A stretch of 64,000 nucleotides of DNA from assembly GCA_014529385.2 (NCBI GenBank), contig CM043945.1, positions 140,718,241 to 140,782,240 on the forward strand, given 5' to 3'. The notes below the pieces were generated by a model that was given only the letters and a program-made list of their open reading frames with translations, did not search any database and was not told the origin of the DNA. The position numbers and the translations under genes are program-made. Numbering within the stretch: position 1 is the stretch's first letter; every line of letters begins with the position of its first letter. This document shows positions 34,662-46,336 of the stretch, piece by piece. This DNA is from Adiantum capillus-veneris. Taxonomy: Eukaryota; Streptophyta; Polypodiopsida; Polypodiales; Pteridaceae.

Positions 34662-36446
34662 GTTGATAATCTTGATCAATCTTTGGATCAGCATGTGACA
34701 CCTCATTATGTAGAGGAAATTGTGCGTGAAGAGCAAGACATTCTCAGGGAAGAAATAACCTTGCCTAAATGGGTTCAGAAAGCTTTGCAGGATAGCAAGT
34801 TGGATGCACCGTTGCCACGAAAAACACGTGTTGGTACTACTTTTGGCAGAGAGCAAGTAGATTTGTCTTGCTTTAGCACTCTTTGTGATGCAGATGAGCC
34901 TGATTCATTTGAACAAGCTTTAGAGTGTGTTCAGTGGAAAGATGCTATGGAGCAAGAAATTGATTCTATTCATAAGAATCATACATGGGATCTAGTGGAC
35001 CTGCCTACTGGTAAAAAGCCTATTGGTACAAAGTGGGTTTTTAAGGTAAAAAGGAAACAAGATGGTACTATTGACAGGTACAAAGCAAGGCTTGTGGCAA
35101 AAGGCTATGCGCAACAGAAAGGCATAGATTATGATGAAACCTTTGCTCCTACTTCTCGTGCGTCCACAGTTAGATCACTAGTTGCAATTGCTGCTCATCA
35201 TGGTTGGAAAGTGCATCAGTTGGATATCAAAACTTCTTTTTTGAATGGTGATTTGCAGGAAGAAGTTTATGTAAGTCAACCAAGTGGTTTTGTTGTAAAA
35301 GGTCAAGAGCAAAAGGTATGTAGATTGCGTAAAGCTTTGTATGGTCTCAAACAGGCTCCAAGAGCATGGTATGAGAAGATACATACTTATTTGATTGGCC
35401 AGGGATTTCAGAATAGTCCAACAGAAAGTACTTTGTATGTCAAAAAGAGAGATGGAGTTCTCATTATGCTAACACTTTATGTGGATGATATGCTTCTTAC
35501 AGGAAATACTGCAGATGAAATTGAAGCGTTTAAAGATGCTTTGAGAAAAACCTTTGAGATGTCTGATCTTCGTTTGCTACATTATTACTTGGGTATTCAG
35601 TTTGTGCAATCAGAGGATGGCATATACATGTTGCAGGAAAAATATTTGCATAAAATTTTGGACAAGTTTGGCATGCAAAATTGTAAACCAATCTCTACAC
35701 CCGTAGAAACTGGATCAAAGTTGAACATGCACGATGCTGGAGAACCATTTGATGTACATACTTATGCAGCAGCGGTTGGTTGCTTGATATATTTGGCAGG
35801 CAACACTCATCCAGACATTCAATTTGTGGTTTCACAAGCAAGCAGATTTATGCACAGCCCAGGTATGCATCATTGGCAAGCTGTGAAGCGCATACTTCGT
35901 TACCTTTCAGGTACCCCTAATCTTGCCATGTTCTTTCCAAGGGGGGATATGTATGGAAAGCACAGTTCTATGCAGCTTCTTGGTTACAGCGATTCAAATT
36001 GGGCTGGTGATTTTGACACACGACATTCCACAAGTGGCAATTGTTTTTTCTTGGGAAATACATGTATATCTTGGCTAAGCAAGAAGCAACCCACAGTGGC
36101 TACATCAACTTGTGAAGCTGATTACAGGGCAGCTTTCACGGCAACAGTTGATTGTGTATGGATACGCAGGTTATTGGCAGATCTTTGTGAGTGTCAACAG
36201 GCACCCACTACCATTTTCACTGACAGTCAGAGTGCTATGGCAGTCGCAAGGAATCCAGTATTTCATGCAAGAACAAAGCACATAGAGGTTCACTACCACT
36301 ATGTCAGGGAAAGGCTACATGCAGGGGAGATCACACTAACTTACTGTCCTACACAGGATAACATTGCAGATCTATTTACGAAGGCATTATCACGAGAAAA
36401 TTTTGAAGCTTTTCGAAAAGCTTTGGGCTTACTCTCATACACATGA
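34662..36446 (+). pseudogene. Copia C reverse transcriptase and RNase H
   Basis: Same frame as the integrase after the TAG. RT motifs: WKDAMEQEIDSIHKNHTWDL, KARLVAKGYAQQKGIDYDE, QLDIKTSFLNGDLQEEVYV, ALYGLKQAPRAWYEKI and YVDD at 35478-35489. RNase H motifs: YSDSNWAGDFDTRHSTSG, STCEADYRAAF, FTDSQSAMAVARNPVFH, HIEVHYHYVRERLHAGEI, IADLFTKAL. The catalytic Glu expected in EAEY is Asp here (codon at 36120-36122), a conservative but probably harmful change. Open to its natural stop, 587 codons from the first Met. Confidence 0.94.
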
Positions 36447-36482
36447 TGATCTGCTACCTTGTACGGATTCACACTATCACTA

Positions 36483-36493
36483 CAGGGGGGATT
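36483..36493 (+). other. Polypurine tract of copia C
   Basis: CAGGGGGGATT directly before the 3' LTR. Confidence 0.85.
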
Positions 36494-36772
36494 TGTAGAC
36501 ATGTAGTAGTGTTAGTGTGTATACGCGCTTCACCAGGGGCACTTTTCTCCCACTAGGTTTTTCCCCCTAGACATCTGGTGTGAAAGGACACCTTATCTCT
36601 TAGGGTTTCATATAAGCTTTGTAGCTCTGAGTTTGTATATACACTATTATTCCAATACAGAGAGATAGACTACAGAGATCTCGTACGCAAGCTCTGTGTC
36701 TTCTCCTTCTCCATCTTCTTCCTACTCTGAGTTGCTGTCTTCCTTCTGTTTCCTGTTTCATCATCTTCAACA
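36494..36772 (+). repeat. 3' LTR of copia C
   Basis: 279 bp, same length as the 5' LTR, followed by the TSD GTATA. Confidence 0.95.
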
Positions 36773-36777
36773 GTATA

Positions 36778-38827
36778 TGCACTTTTGATGTATTTATAGG
36801 CTCTACATGAGTTCTAGATTGTATATTTGATGCTACCATGATGCCTAGGAGACGTAGAGATGTACATATTTGTATGCATCTCAGAGGTAGCTAGGAATAT
36901 TTTTGATACCCTAGGTATAAAAGGGAAAGTTAGGTCATTTGTCACTTATCCTTGTGAGAGAAGAGCTTTCATGGAAATCTTGTAAAGAAGGTGGAGATGA
37001 TGATTCTTGGAGCTGGATCTTTCTTTTGCGGTTCCACACTTTCTATGGTATGCAAAGAAAGGTGAGTGCTCGTGTCCTTCTCTCTCTTTGTCATTTGTGT
37101 TAATGATATGTAGTTAAGCATTAATTAGTTTCTAATTATTGCTTCCCTCTCTCATTTTCTAGTCCTTCACTTGATTTATGATCTCATTGAGCTCTTGATG
37201 GATGTGTGTGTGTGTGTGACTGATGAGAGTGTGCAATTGTCCTCTTGATTGGCGAGATTAGGTAGATTCAAGAGTAAACGTTGAGTAGCAAGCATCTCCT
37301 CTTCTTACACATTCTTATGACTCTACGTCTCCACGCACTAGCAGGGTTTAGATCCATTGAATTGGCATTATGTCACTGGATTGAGCTATGCTACAACCCC
37401 CCACATCTCCAGTGTATGTCACAACTCTAATCTATAAGTTACCTTGCTGTTCACTTGTAAATGAGGGTAAGATCCTTAAAGAGCAGGTGGTGGAGAAAAA
37501 TACATCGTGCACACACTCACACAACATTGCACCTTAACACAAGGAATTAACTTACTTCTTCATCTCACGCACAACCACTCAAGAGCTTAATGAAAATTCT
37601 CCCCCAAAACTCAATTCAAGCTCCAAACATCTCGAATTACAAGCCCTTTCCTACCCGCAGATGTTACATAATGAGTCAAGTTGATCCAGGCTTGGAATCA
37701 TGCTCGACGGTTATCAGAAAATGCAAGAAATATCATAAGAAAAAAAATCCTTCAGCCACAAAACACTTCTCTCAAACCATTGCAAAAGCTTCACCAAGCT
37801 CCACTCTATTGGACCCTTTGGTATAGCCTCAACCCTAATGGCACTGATACAATGTCAAATAGTCTTGCAAAACATTGCACCTTCTTTTCTCAATTCCTTT
37901 CACATACAGCTTGGAAAGTTTATAACTTCCATAGAGTCTCCCAATGCAAAATTGAAGAGAACAAACCTTCATTCACTCCTCATGCTCTCAAGAACAGGAC
38001 ACAAACAAGACGAGACTGCATATGATCACCTGAAGAAATCATGCTTCCTCTTATACACATAGAGGTAAAAGTGCTCATACATGGACTGACATACACTTCT
38101 TCAGCTTTTACACTCACAAAATCGTGAGTGATGTGGAAAAAATATGCCTTTTCACACCTTTCTAATCCCCTTTTTTTAACTTCTTTAGGGCCATTTTTCG
38201 CGAATTTTGACCTTTGATTGACATTTTTGTGGGAAAAATATAAAACTGACTTTGAATTCCACCAAACTATGTAGGATTGATTTTTGATACTCAAAATTTA
38301 TGTCCACATACCAAAATTCTATTTTTGACTACTTATAAGTCAGTATGTGTATCACAAGATATCGGCGGGCGTCGTCACAACTAGACAATTATCGCACGTG
38401 TCAACCCTCCATGGTGAGAAGAGAGTATCCACACTTTCTACTTGAACTATATACATTCTAGAAAGATAAAAAACATACCCTAGAGTCAAAAGAAGCTACT
38501 TGGCACCAAATCCAAGGCTTTCTTACCCTGTTTAGACATGTACACATGCGCGATTATTGACACGCAAACCTGACTATTTACAATGTGCACATGTTGCATC
38601 ATATTTGAAACCCGAAATCGTGTTGTGAATCTTCCAAATTCATGTATTTACATTTATTTGTACACATATCCAAGCATAAACACACTACTGTGTACATGTC
38701 AAAAGTTGTCTACCATCATTGCCCAACCCCTAGGTCGAGCATTTATGCTCAACCAAGAGACTATTTGCATTTGAAACCACATCCCTTGAAAAATATTTCT
38801 TCAATATATAACCAATTTTCTTGTAGT
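36778..38827. other. Noncoding stretch
   Basis: No gene recognised. A TATAAAAG at 36916-36923 could be a promoter or LTR TATA box, but no transcript-like partner was found. A short GT run sits near 37204. Confidence 0.45.
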
Positions 38828-39016
38828 TCAAAGCTCACCATACAGTTTTTTGAACTCATATGTGCCATTGGAAAAAACATGCTTCACTCTATACGGCCCC
38901 AATCGTATGTCCCTCAGCTGAAAAGTGAAATCCAAGCAAGAATCGTATTTCATTACAAGATCTCTCTCCTTAATTTCTTTCGTTGACAACCTCTTATTCA
39001 TTTTCTCTATCCTCAT
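38828..39016 (-). pseudogene. Integrase C-terminal relic related to element D
   Basis: Minus-strand KEIKERDLVMKYDSCLDF and LGPYRVKHVFSNGTYEFKKL match the SH3-like integrase tail of element D (GDWVLVYDSSLDN, WFGPYVVKHVHE). Only this tail is readable. It shows that D-related elements inserted here in the past in the opposite orientation. Confidence 0.65.
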
Positions 39017-39370
39017 CTTTGTTTGTTGCGTTCTTATGTAAGTAAGAAGTAATCTAAACGGGAAGATTACTTATCCAGTTTGGAATTTTCTTACAAAAGT
39101 TCCAAACATGTAGCAATTGTATTTACACTATTCATATTGATGCATGGTTTCCAGCGGAGATCTCCTATGGCTATAGGCTTAGACAAGGAGAAGATTCAAT
39201 TTTTCAAGGATTTCCTTGATGTATCCAGGACATTTTGGAGGTCTTTTGGAGGGCCTTTTAGAAGAGAGAGAAAAAAGAGCTCCTTCAATTAAGGAAGGAC
39301 CAACATCACATAGAAAAATAGGTAACAAAATATAAAAAGATGTCACCCACTCATTAATGATCAAATGGTC

Positions 39371-39688
39371 CTTGAAAATGGTCACCTTCAATGTGAATGT
39401 TTTTTCATGAGGTGAATTTCGCTCATTTAATATTGCTTTCATCATAAATAAAATGAAAGAAAATCATGAAAGTATAAGTACTAGTAGAATTTGAAGCTTT
39501 TGACACTTCCATTGCGTTGGAACACCCAAAATTTTAAAACAACGGTGTCAAAGATTCAAATTCTACCACTACTTGATAGCTTCATGATTTTTTTTTTCAT
39601 TTTATTGAGGACGAAAGCCATATTGAATGAGCAACATCCACCTCATGAAAAAGATACTCGCATTGAATGAAAAGGTGACCGTCTTAAG
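39371..39688. repeat. Long imperfect inverted repeat (~140-bp arms, ~38-nt loop)
   Basis: 39371-39506 is the reverse complement of 39545-39688 at roughly 80% by eye. Paired blocks include GGTCACCTT, TTTTTCATGAGGTG, GCTCATT with CAATAT/TAATAT, CTTTC, AATAAAATGAAA, AATCATGAA, GTAGAATTTGAA and TTTGACAC. The transcript of either strand could fold into one long hairpin. It may be a foldback transposon (MITE) without clear TSD, or a young hairpin RNA locus. No coding capacity was recognised. Confidence 0.85.
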
Positions 39689-40599
39689 AAGTACTAAAAG
39701 TCAGGTGTACTTTTTAGAATGTCTAGTTGTCCTTTTGGAAAGTAATTCTTTCAACTCTAGAACAGACTTCTAATCAACATGGAGAATAAAAGAAAGGCAA
39801 GACCTTAACTTAGTTGGTTTAGATATTCATAGTTGTGGTCTTTGCATACCAATAGTGTAAATCGAGCTTTGATATCACTGCTACAAACAAAATCATAGCA
39901 AATCTATATAATACACGAAATACCATGAGTACATGTAACAAAACCCATGATTGTACATATGTGAAGATTTGTATGTACATACACCTCAATGCTAAAAACA
40001 ATTGAAGAGAGGTAGGGAGTGACTTGTACATCTTCAAGACTTGAGTGCTACACCTGCATGCGAGGGAGAGAGTGAGAGAAGAGAAGAATGACACCAGATA
40101 AGGGCAAAGACTACACTCCCCTCACATGGGTTCATTGTATTTATAAATAGATCAAGTGTCTCTATTATTAATAACAAAGTCTTATCCATGAGCATTTGAC
40201 ATCATCCGTAGAGCTTAATAGTCAATCCAACAATCGAGATTGTTTCTTTTTGTTAGCCATACAAATAATATCTATTAGTGCACCATAAATATACATCACT
40301 ACAAGTGATCTTCCTACCAAGAAAGACACTCTATGAATGATGCACTGCCATCGATATGAGTGACGCACCATTGTCGATCTAAAAGGAACTCATGACTGAC
40401 TTCTTAAAGTGCATGGTGAGTTGACCATTGGTCTTAGAACCTTGGCTCTGCAGTAATGAACTACCACCACAATGAGGGGATGGATAAATGTAGAAACCAC
40501 ACCCCACATCATAGGGCTAGTACAATACTGAACTCACCCCAGCCTCAATAGTAAGTAATATGTAATTTTTTATATTTCCTTTGGGGAGAGGGAGGAGGG
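39689..40599. other. Noncoding stretch with a PBS-like site
   Basis: No gene recognised. The minus strand at about 39866-39880 reads GATATCAAAGCTCG, PBS-like, so a decayed minus-strand LTR might lie to its right, but no LTR pair was found. Confidence 0.35.
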
Positions 40600-40765
40600 A
40601 TCCATGGTGTGCAACTACCTCATGCACCTCAAGAGACTAGATGCACAAAGCTCGAGGTGGGTGAACTCTGGCAACAAAAAGAAAGACCATTTCACAACCT
40701 GGTCAGACTCGAATCCATCACTTGTGAGAAGAGACACAACTCGTTTAACCATTAGAATGCAATGT
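40600..40765 (-). other. Possible tRNA-derived SINE fragment
   Basis: The minus strand has a B-box-like GGATTCGAGTC (complement of 40706-40716) about 35 nt after an A-box-like TCTAATGGTTAAACGAG (complement of 40740-40756). Spacing and order fit an RNA polymerase III promoter of a plant SINE. No poly-A/T tail or TSD was established. Confidence 0.3.
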
Positions 40766-41453
40766 GGCACATTTTATATATTCAAAGCTCAACATGCTGG
40801 AAGACGATGTGGCCACATCATCCACCGGTTGGTGTCCCCTTCTCACCCCTCCACCATCGATCCTCGTCTCGTGTCCAGGGCTAGAATAATACATTTTTCC
40901 TAGTCGAAGAAAAGGGCAAACTTGAAATTGTACCGGTTTTTAGGCTAAAATTTGAAGCTTTTGTCGGTATTTACACTAAAACTTGCCGGTTTTCTTAACG
41001 GCAAGCTCAAAATCTAGCGGGGATTTTATGATTTTAGCCGGCTAAAATACAATGTAGCCCTGTTTTTTTCTAACACTGCTCGTGTCATATATAGTTGAGG
41101 GGTGCCCACCTTTCCCCATTCTCATGGGGTCGTCTCTTGTGGGGGTGCCACCTTTCCCTCTGGCCTACGTTTAGGCTGCCTCTCACCTCTAGAATCTACA
41201 TTCACACAACCATCCGAACCGGTAATGCCTTCTCTCGCCAGGTGTCAAAGGCCTAGAGCCAAGGGTGTGCAAAGCCAATTCACTTTTTCCGTTTGACTAG
41301 TAGGCTAGCGCAGTTGATGAGAGTTGTGAGGAAAGGAAAGGGCAGGGTAGCGTCACATGTAAGCTTATGAGTGTGTGTGTGTGCTGGGTTATCAAGATGC
41401 ATTTTTGTGAGGGCTGCAAGTGTGCGTGAAGAGTAAGCTCACACAACTTCATC
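40766..41453. other. Upstream region of the DUF4408/DUF761-like gene
   Basis: No gene recognised. Contains a short GT run near 41370. Confidence 0.45.
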
Positions 41454-41505
41454 ACTTATATAGACAGACATACACACTTATATAGACAGACATACACACT
41501 TATAT
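41454..41505 (+). promoter_or_regulatory. Duplicated TATA region, 22-bp tandem repeat
   Basis: Two exact 22-bp units (41454-41475, 41476-41497), each with CTTATATAGACAG, and an 8-bp third start. This gives two TATATAG boxes about 180 and 160 nt before the ATG at 41642, a suitable place for the gene's core promoter. Confidence 0.6.
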
Positions 41506-41641
41506 TGAAGCGTATCAAAGGTTCAGCTATTGTCTCAATCAACCTTCCTTAATACACCAGCCACTCTCCTAATTAACCTTAATCTCGATTCTTGATTAAG
41601 CTGGTCAATTCTGTTCCTCTACAAATAGCCATATTTCTGAC

Positions 41642-42235
41642 ATGTTACCGTACTTAAGTAACACGCATGAGGGCTTCCTTGTCGAGGCCTCTCCGTCCAT
41701 TATCTTCATGCTGGCCAACGTCATAGTGCTTGCCATCCTCCTCACCTCCAACAGATCAGCTAAACCTGCCGTTGGGAAGCGACCCAGCTCTCCGCTGACT
41801 CGCCCTAGCCAAAGCAAATTGCCGAAATTGCATCTTGCTAAACTGCATCATCAGGAGCAACTTGCAAGTGCAGCCAAACCCAATATCTATGGCTCCCAGC
41901 AAGCCCTTGCAAACCCCAATGAAACCCTAACTCCATTGGCACTTCAATCTAATGAGCTTCTTTCTACGCAAAAGCAAAACGAAGGAAGCTTCCCCGAAGT
42001 AGCTGCTCCATGGAAGAGCAGTGGCGAAGGTGGCATGCCACTTGCTGAAGCTCTTCCGAACTCTGACAAAGCCCTAATTTTGGATGTGGCTCATGAAGAA
42101 GGAAACAATAAGAAAGCAATTAGGGAAGCAGCGCAGAATCTCCCGTCAAATGATGATCTCGACAAAAGGTTCGATGAGTTCATCAGCACCTTCTTCGCCC
42201 GCGTGAGAGCAGAAATCAGAGAATCCAGCGTCTAG
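41642..42235 (+). CDS. DUF4408/DUF761-type plant protein (single exon)
   Basis: 197-residue ORF with plausible start and natural stop, unrelated to any transposon. Residues ~19-35 form a hydrophobic segment (SIIFMLANVIVLAILLTS), as in the DUF4408 N-terminus. The middle is low-complexity and rich in Pro, Ser, Gln, Lys. Residues ~171-197 (LDKRFDEFISTFFARVRAEI) match the short C-terminal DUF761 signature, which in plants ends similar small proteins. Members of this class are membrane-anchored plant proteins of poorly known function. A duplicated TATA box lies upstream. The frame has no stop or shift, unlike every transposon gene around it, so it is likely a real host gene. Function not assigned. 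Confidence 0.75.
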   Translation: MLPYLSNTHEGFLVEASPSIIFMLANVIVLAILLTSNRSAKPAVGKRPSSPLTRPSQSKLPKLHLAKLHHQEQLASAAKPNIYGSQQALANPNETLTPLALQSNELLSTQKQNEGSFPEVAAPWKSSGEGGMPLAEALPNSDKALILDVAHEEGNNKKAIREAAQNLPSNDDLDKRFDEFISTFFARVRAEIRESSV

Positions 42236-42771
42236 ATTACAATTTACCATTAAGAATGAGAGAGAAGACTATGTTAATATCAGCCAGATAGAATTAGAGC
42301 TCTCAAGTCGTTGTACATACTGTTCTCTTACTTCACCCACGAGGGTATTTTTTTTGTTATTTTTGAAAAGCGTTACAACTTCCACCTCATGTCCACACAC
42401 GAAGAAAGAAGTAACCTGTTATTTTGAGAGGGGGTTAAAGCTGACTCCAACCCAAAGAGGTGCAATTTAGCCTCGACCCTTCACCTAATGTGAGATGATA
42501 TGCTTTGGGATTCTTCAAAATCACCTCTTCACACCTTGAAATATCAAACAAAGGATTGTTTGCGACATTTTGAAGCATTGCGAACTTTTAGCTCGTGAAA
42601 ATGCCTAATTTAATAGTGACATCCGTCACTTGACCTTTTTCAATCTATATATATTTTTTTGGGGCCATACCCACAATGGTGAGTAAATGTATCATATTCA
42701 CTCACAAAGGAATGTAACATAACCCTCAAGCACGGGATGTGCCACAAGATACAACGAGCTCACGCGACTTG
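42236..42771. other. 3' flank of the DUF4408/DUF761-like gene
   Basis: AT-rich noncoding sequence; TGTACATACTGTTCTC at about 42312 could be part of a plant poly(A) region. Nothing else recognised. Confidence 0.4.
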
Positions 42772-43075
42772 TCTCTGGCGGGTTTCCTTCGCTATTACCA
42801 AGGGTTCATTCCTATACAGTTTGTCAAGTTCACTCATTTGAGTATGTGTATATGTACCCACATATTTGGTGGATCTCGCTCGCTTTACCAAGGGTGGATC
42901 TCTGGCGGGTCTTGTTCGCTCTTACCAAGGGTTCATCCCTATACAGTTTGTCAAGCTCACTCATTTGAGTATGTGCATATATACCCACATCTTCAATGGA
43001 TCTCGCTCATTTTACCATTAAGTAAATCCTATATAGTTTCTCAAGCTCAAATATGTGAGTATGTGTGTATGTACC
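42772..43075. repeat. ~120-bp tandem repeat, about 2.6 copies
   Basis: Units start at 42772 and 42899 (TCTCTGGCGGGT), with a third partial copy after 42999. Shared blocks are TACCAAGGGTTCAT, CTATACAGTTTGTCAAG, CTCATTTGAGTATGTG and GGATCTCGCTC. The first two copies are about 90% alike; the third is more diverged. Confidence 0.85.
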
Positions 43076-43169
43076 TATGTGTGTGTATATAAATATATAT
43101 GTGTGGGTATATGTGTGTTTAGCACATTCGCTCTTTTTTCTCCCTTGTTCGCATCCCTCATCGGGCCAC

Positions 43170-43171
<2 letters not shown>

Positions 43172-43221
<50 letters not shown>

Positions 43222-43368
43222 GCGGAGGCCACTGAGAGAGAGAGAGAGAGAGACTATGGAAGACCAACGTAATAAAAGCTCTTTGCTATCATTTAGAGCG
43301 GTGGTGTGTATGAGGAGAGTTACATTTGAGCCACCCCAAAACCCTTCTCTCTCTCTCTCTCTCTCTCT
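43172..43368. repeat. CT and GA microsatellites
   Basis: (CT)n at 43172-43217, (GA)n at 43234-43253 and (CT)n at 43345-43368. Confidence 0.95.
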
Positions 43369-43529
43369 AGCTCTAACATGGACATGATAAATCAAGAGTA
43401 TACCACGATTCACTTGCAGAATATAGAACTTAATGAAGTCAAACCCTACAACATCTTGCACTATAATATCATCATCTGCGTAATTGGACCATAGTTAATA
43501 GTTTTTCCTCAAATCAAAGCAAGGAGTTT

Positions 43530-43706
43530 TGTCAGGACAAGGGTCCTACGGGGCAAGGCCCAACCTAGGGGGTCAGGGACCTAGGCCAAGGGCCTGGACT
43601 GGACCAGTGTGGACTGGGGATCCGCTTAGGGAAAGATCGAGGAGCTAGGCCTATATAAAGGGAGGTAGGGAGGAGGATCCTATGTCTTAGTTCCCTAGGT
43701 CTTACA
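43530..43706 (+). repeat. 5' LTR of element E
   Basis: TATATAAA box at 43652-43659, about 55 nt before its end. Confidence 0.9.
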
Positions 43707-43721
43707 TTGGTTTCAGAGCCC
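43707..43721 (+). other. Primer-binding site of element E
   Basis: TTGGTTTCAGAGCCC, a variant of the initiator-Met PBS, directly after the LTR. Confidence 0.75.
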
Positions 43722-43800
43722 AGGGGAGAAGGGGGAGGAAGAAGAAGGAAGCATGGAGGATCTCAGTTTGCGAGGCGAGCACTTCTTGCCATGGATCTTT

Positions 43801-43853
<53 letters not shown>

Positions 43854-46253
43854 AGCCTTGAGGAAAGCAGATGGCCAAAGGGATTGTATGCATGCTTTCA
43901 TGCTGCTCTCAATCGATGATATGGAAGTCGACAGAGGACAGGGGTCGCGGGACCGAGCCCTTGCATGAGAACCACATGGAAGTCGGCAAAGAACAGAGGG
44001 CACAGGCCGCCGGGAAACGACCCCTATGTCGGGAGGGAAAAGAATTTCAAGTACTCAGAAATGGCAGGTGTTGGCCTCGTTGAAGTCGCCTGGCCCTGTT
44101 GGTAAAATTTCAACATGGTGGCTCATCCTGATTGGGTCTGTAGCGACGGGCCTCTCCTCTTCTTCATTGACGCACGCAGGCAGCCGCCATAGTTGTTGTG
44201 CAAGTGTTCATGTTTTAAAATGTTGGCCTTCACACTTGGCCAACCCCTTGGACATTGCAACGAGGAGTTCCCCTTAATCAAACGTCGAGATCATCCACCA
44301 GCCATGCACAGTTTCTACAAGGCATCCAAGGTGGTCTTCGAACATATTAGGGGCCGCCATGACCACTGTCTTCATCAACGGTCTGCTGTGAAATTGTATA
44401 GGTCTTTACCACTCTATTAAAGACAACGAGACTCTGCATTTCAAAGAACGATGTCAGGACCAAGGCGGATAAAGGTCATGTTAGCATTCACAATTGGGAA
44501 GTCAATGGCAAGGCCATGTCTTCCAGCATGGAGCAATTCCGACAAGGAGATTACGACAAGAGTGAAGTTATTGGTTGATTCAAGACGCGTTGCTTGAGGT
44601 AAATTAAGAGTTTGTTATCCAAATTTTGTGTGAGAAAAGCTTATTACAGATATATAACAACCGACAAGGCGGTAATAGACAAGGATAAACCCTACCATGG
44701 CAAGGACCATGGGTAGGGCTACAAGAGTCAAAATAAATCATTGCCAAGGTATGCAATAGCTTTTGTTTTGGTTTGATTATGCTTTCAAACATGCTATGTA
44801 GCTCTTGCATGCAGGCACAAGCACAAATTGTGACAAGTTTCGTGCGCAGTCAACTTTTTTCCACTGCTTTGTTTGCAACGAGCCACTGTTTGGTTGAGAG
44901 ATCAACATCGAGCAGGGCTTGACTACACAATATTCAAGCCATGCAAAAGGAACTGATACTTACAGGGATTGGCACAGCCTATAATTCTTACTACTCAAGG
45001 GTACAAAGTTGTTTGGCATGGCCGCTTCTTGGTCGATTCGACAAAGCTCTTTTCCTCACGACTCGGCTTGATTGATGATGCCAAATATGTTCCGCATGGC
45101 CGACTATTTGTCACCATTGGCAACAGTCGACGGTAGATGTGATTCCCGATCTCTCGCATATTGATTTTCCAAGTGCTGACATGACGGCACTTTGCAAGTA
45201 TTTATGGAGGATAAGCCATGGCTATGAGCCAGAAGGGATCCAGTTTATCACATACACCTCAGTCTACAAGGACACTAAAATACTTATCGGAAATACGGCT
45301 TCCATTTTGGAATCTTGCATTGAACGTTTTATGCTACATACGCCAACTCTCTTTGGTGCAACACAAATGGCTATGAACTACATTTGAAGGAGCTTTTCTT
45401 CCAACATCTCCAGACAACTGGTTACAGCAAGATGACCAGGTTAGACCATGTTCAATATTGTTTATTTTTCCATGTTTATACATTTACATTGGAAATTAAT
45501 GCTTTTGTGCAAGGCAAAGTTCTTTGACAATTTTACATGAAGCAAGGCTTCTCCCTTGTGCCAAGGTACTGCCCAACGACTTGGAATCACGGGCAGTGGC
45601 ACACAAGTTTGAAAAAACTAGCAAAATAGGGCATATCACCTCATAGAATCCCTACCAGTTTAGACTGTGCAAGGCACTAATGGTTTTGGCCCTCACGTTT
45701 GATGCCATCACTCTCACCAAGGGCTTAAAAATCTGTATGCAAGGCATGCTAACCAGGTGGCATGAATTCCACCGCTTCAGAGATTACGCTTCCGCTATCA
45801 CATTAAAGTGGAATGAGACCTTAAGAAAACTCAAATTTTTGACAAAATATCTGTATTTTATACATGATATATTGAAAGTTGTCCAACCTGGGAATTGGGA
45901 TTTTCCCACTTTACCTAATATGGTCTTACTTTGTCTCACGGACAAACTAAGTTCTAGAATGTTTAAATTTTTGGTTGCTATGAACACATAATACCACTAA
46001 ATGGAACCTAAATCTAGGACTTATTTCATAGGCAAAGTGCCATATTAAGTCATTTTTGTAAAGTCACAACCCCATACATGGTAAGTGGGTCAAGCTATGG
46101 CTTCTGTTTTCTGTTCCCTCTCTCGATCAGAGTGTTATACAGGCAGAGCATGCTTATAGGATAAGCTGCAAGTCAGGCATAAGATGCGTCAGAGCACACA
46201 AATTGGGCACAACATATACAAACTCATCACTTAAGGAAAGTTCCTCAGCCCAA

Positions 46254-46336
<83 letters not shown>

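Larger units (their letters stand above)
31586..36772 (+). mobile_element. Ty1/copia element C, nearly intact (5,187 bp)
   Basis: LTRs of 279 bp at 31586-31864 and 36494-36772 (TGTAGACATG...TTCAACA) flanked by a perfect TSD, GTATA, at 31581-31585 and 36773-36777. PBS, gag, protease, integrase, RT, RNase H and PPT are in order. LTRs differ at about 8 of 279 positions (~97%). Only two lesions break the long coding frame: a one-base shift in an A7 run near 33516 and a TAG at 34659-34661. Confidence 0.97.

Noticed and set aside
37590-38062. Overlapping ORFs of 74-114 codons
   Set aside because: No homology, no conserved composition, several frames open at once in AT-rich DNA.
40600-40765. Functional tRNA gene
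   Set aside because: Only A- and B-box-like motifs; no cloverleaf or acceptor stem could be folded by eye.
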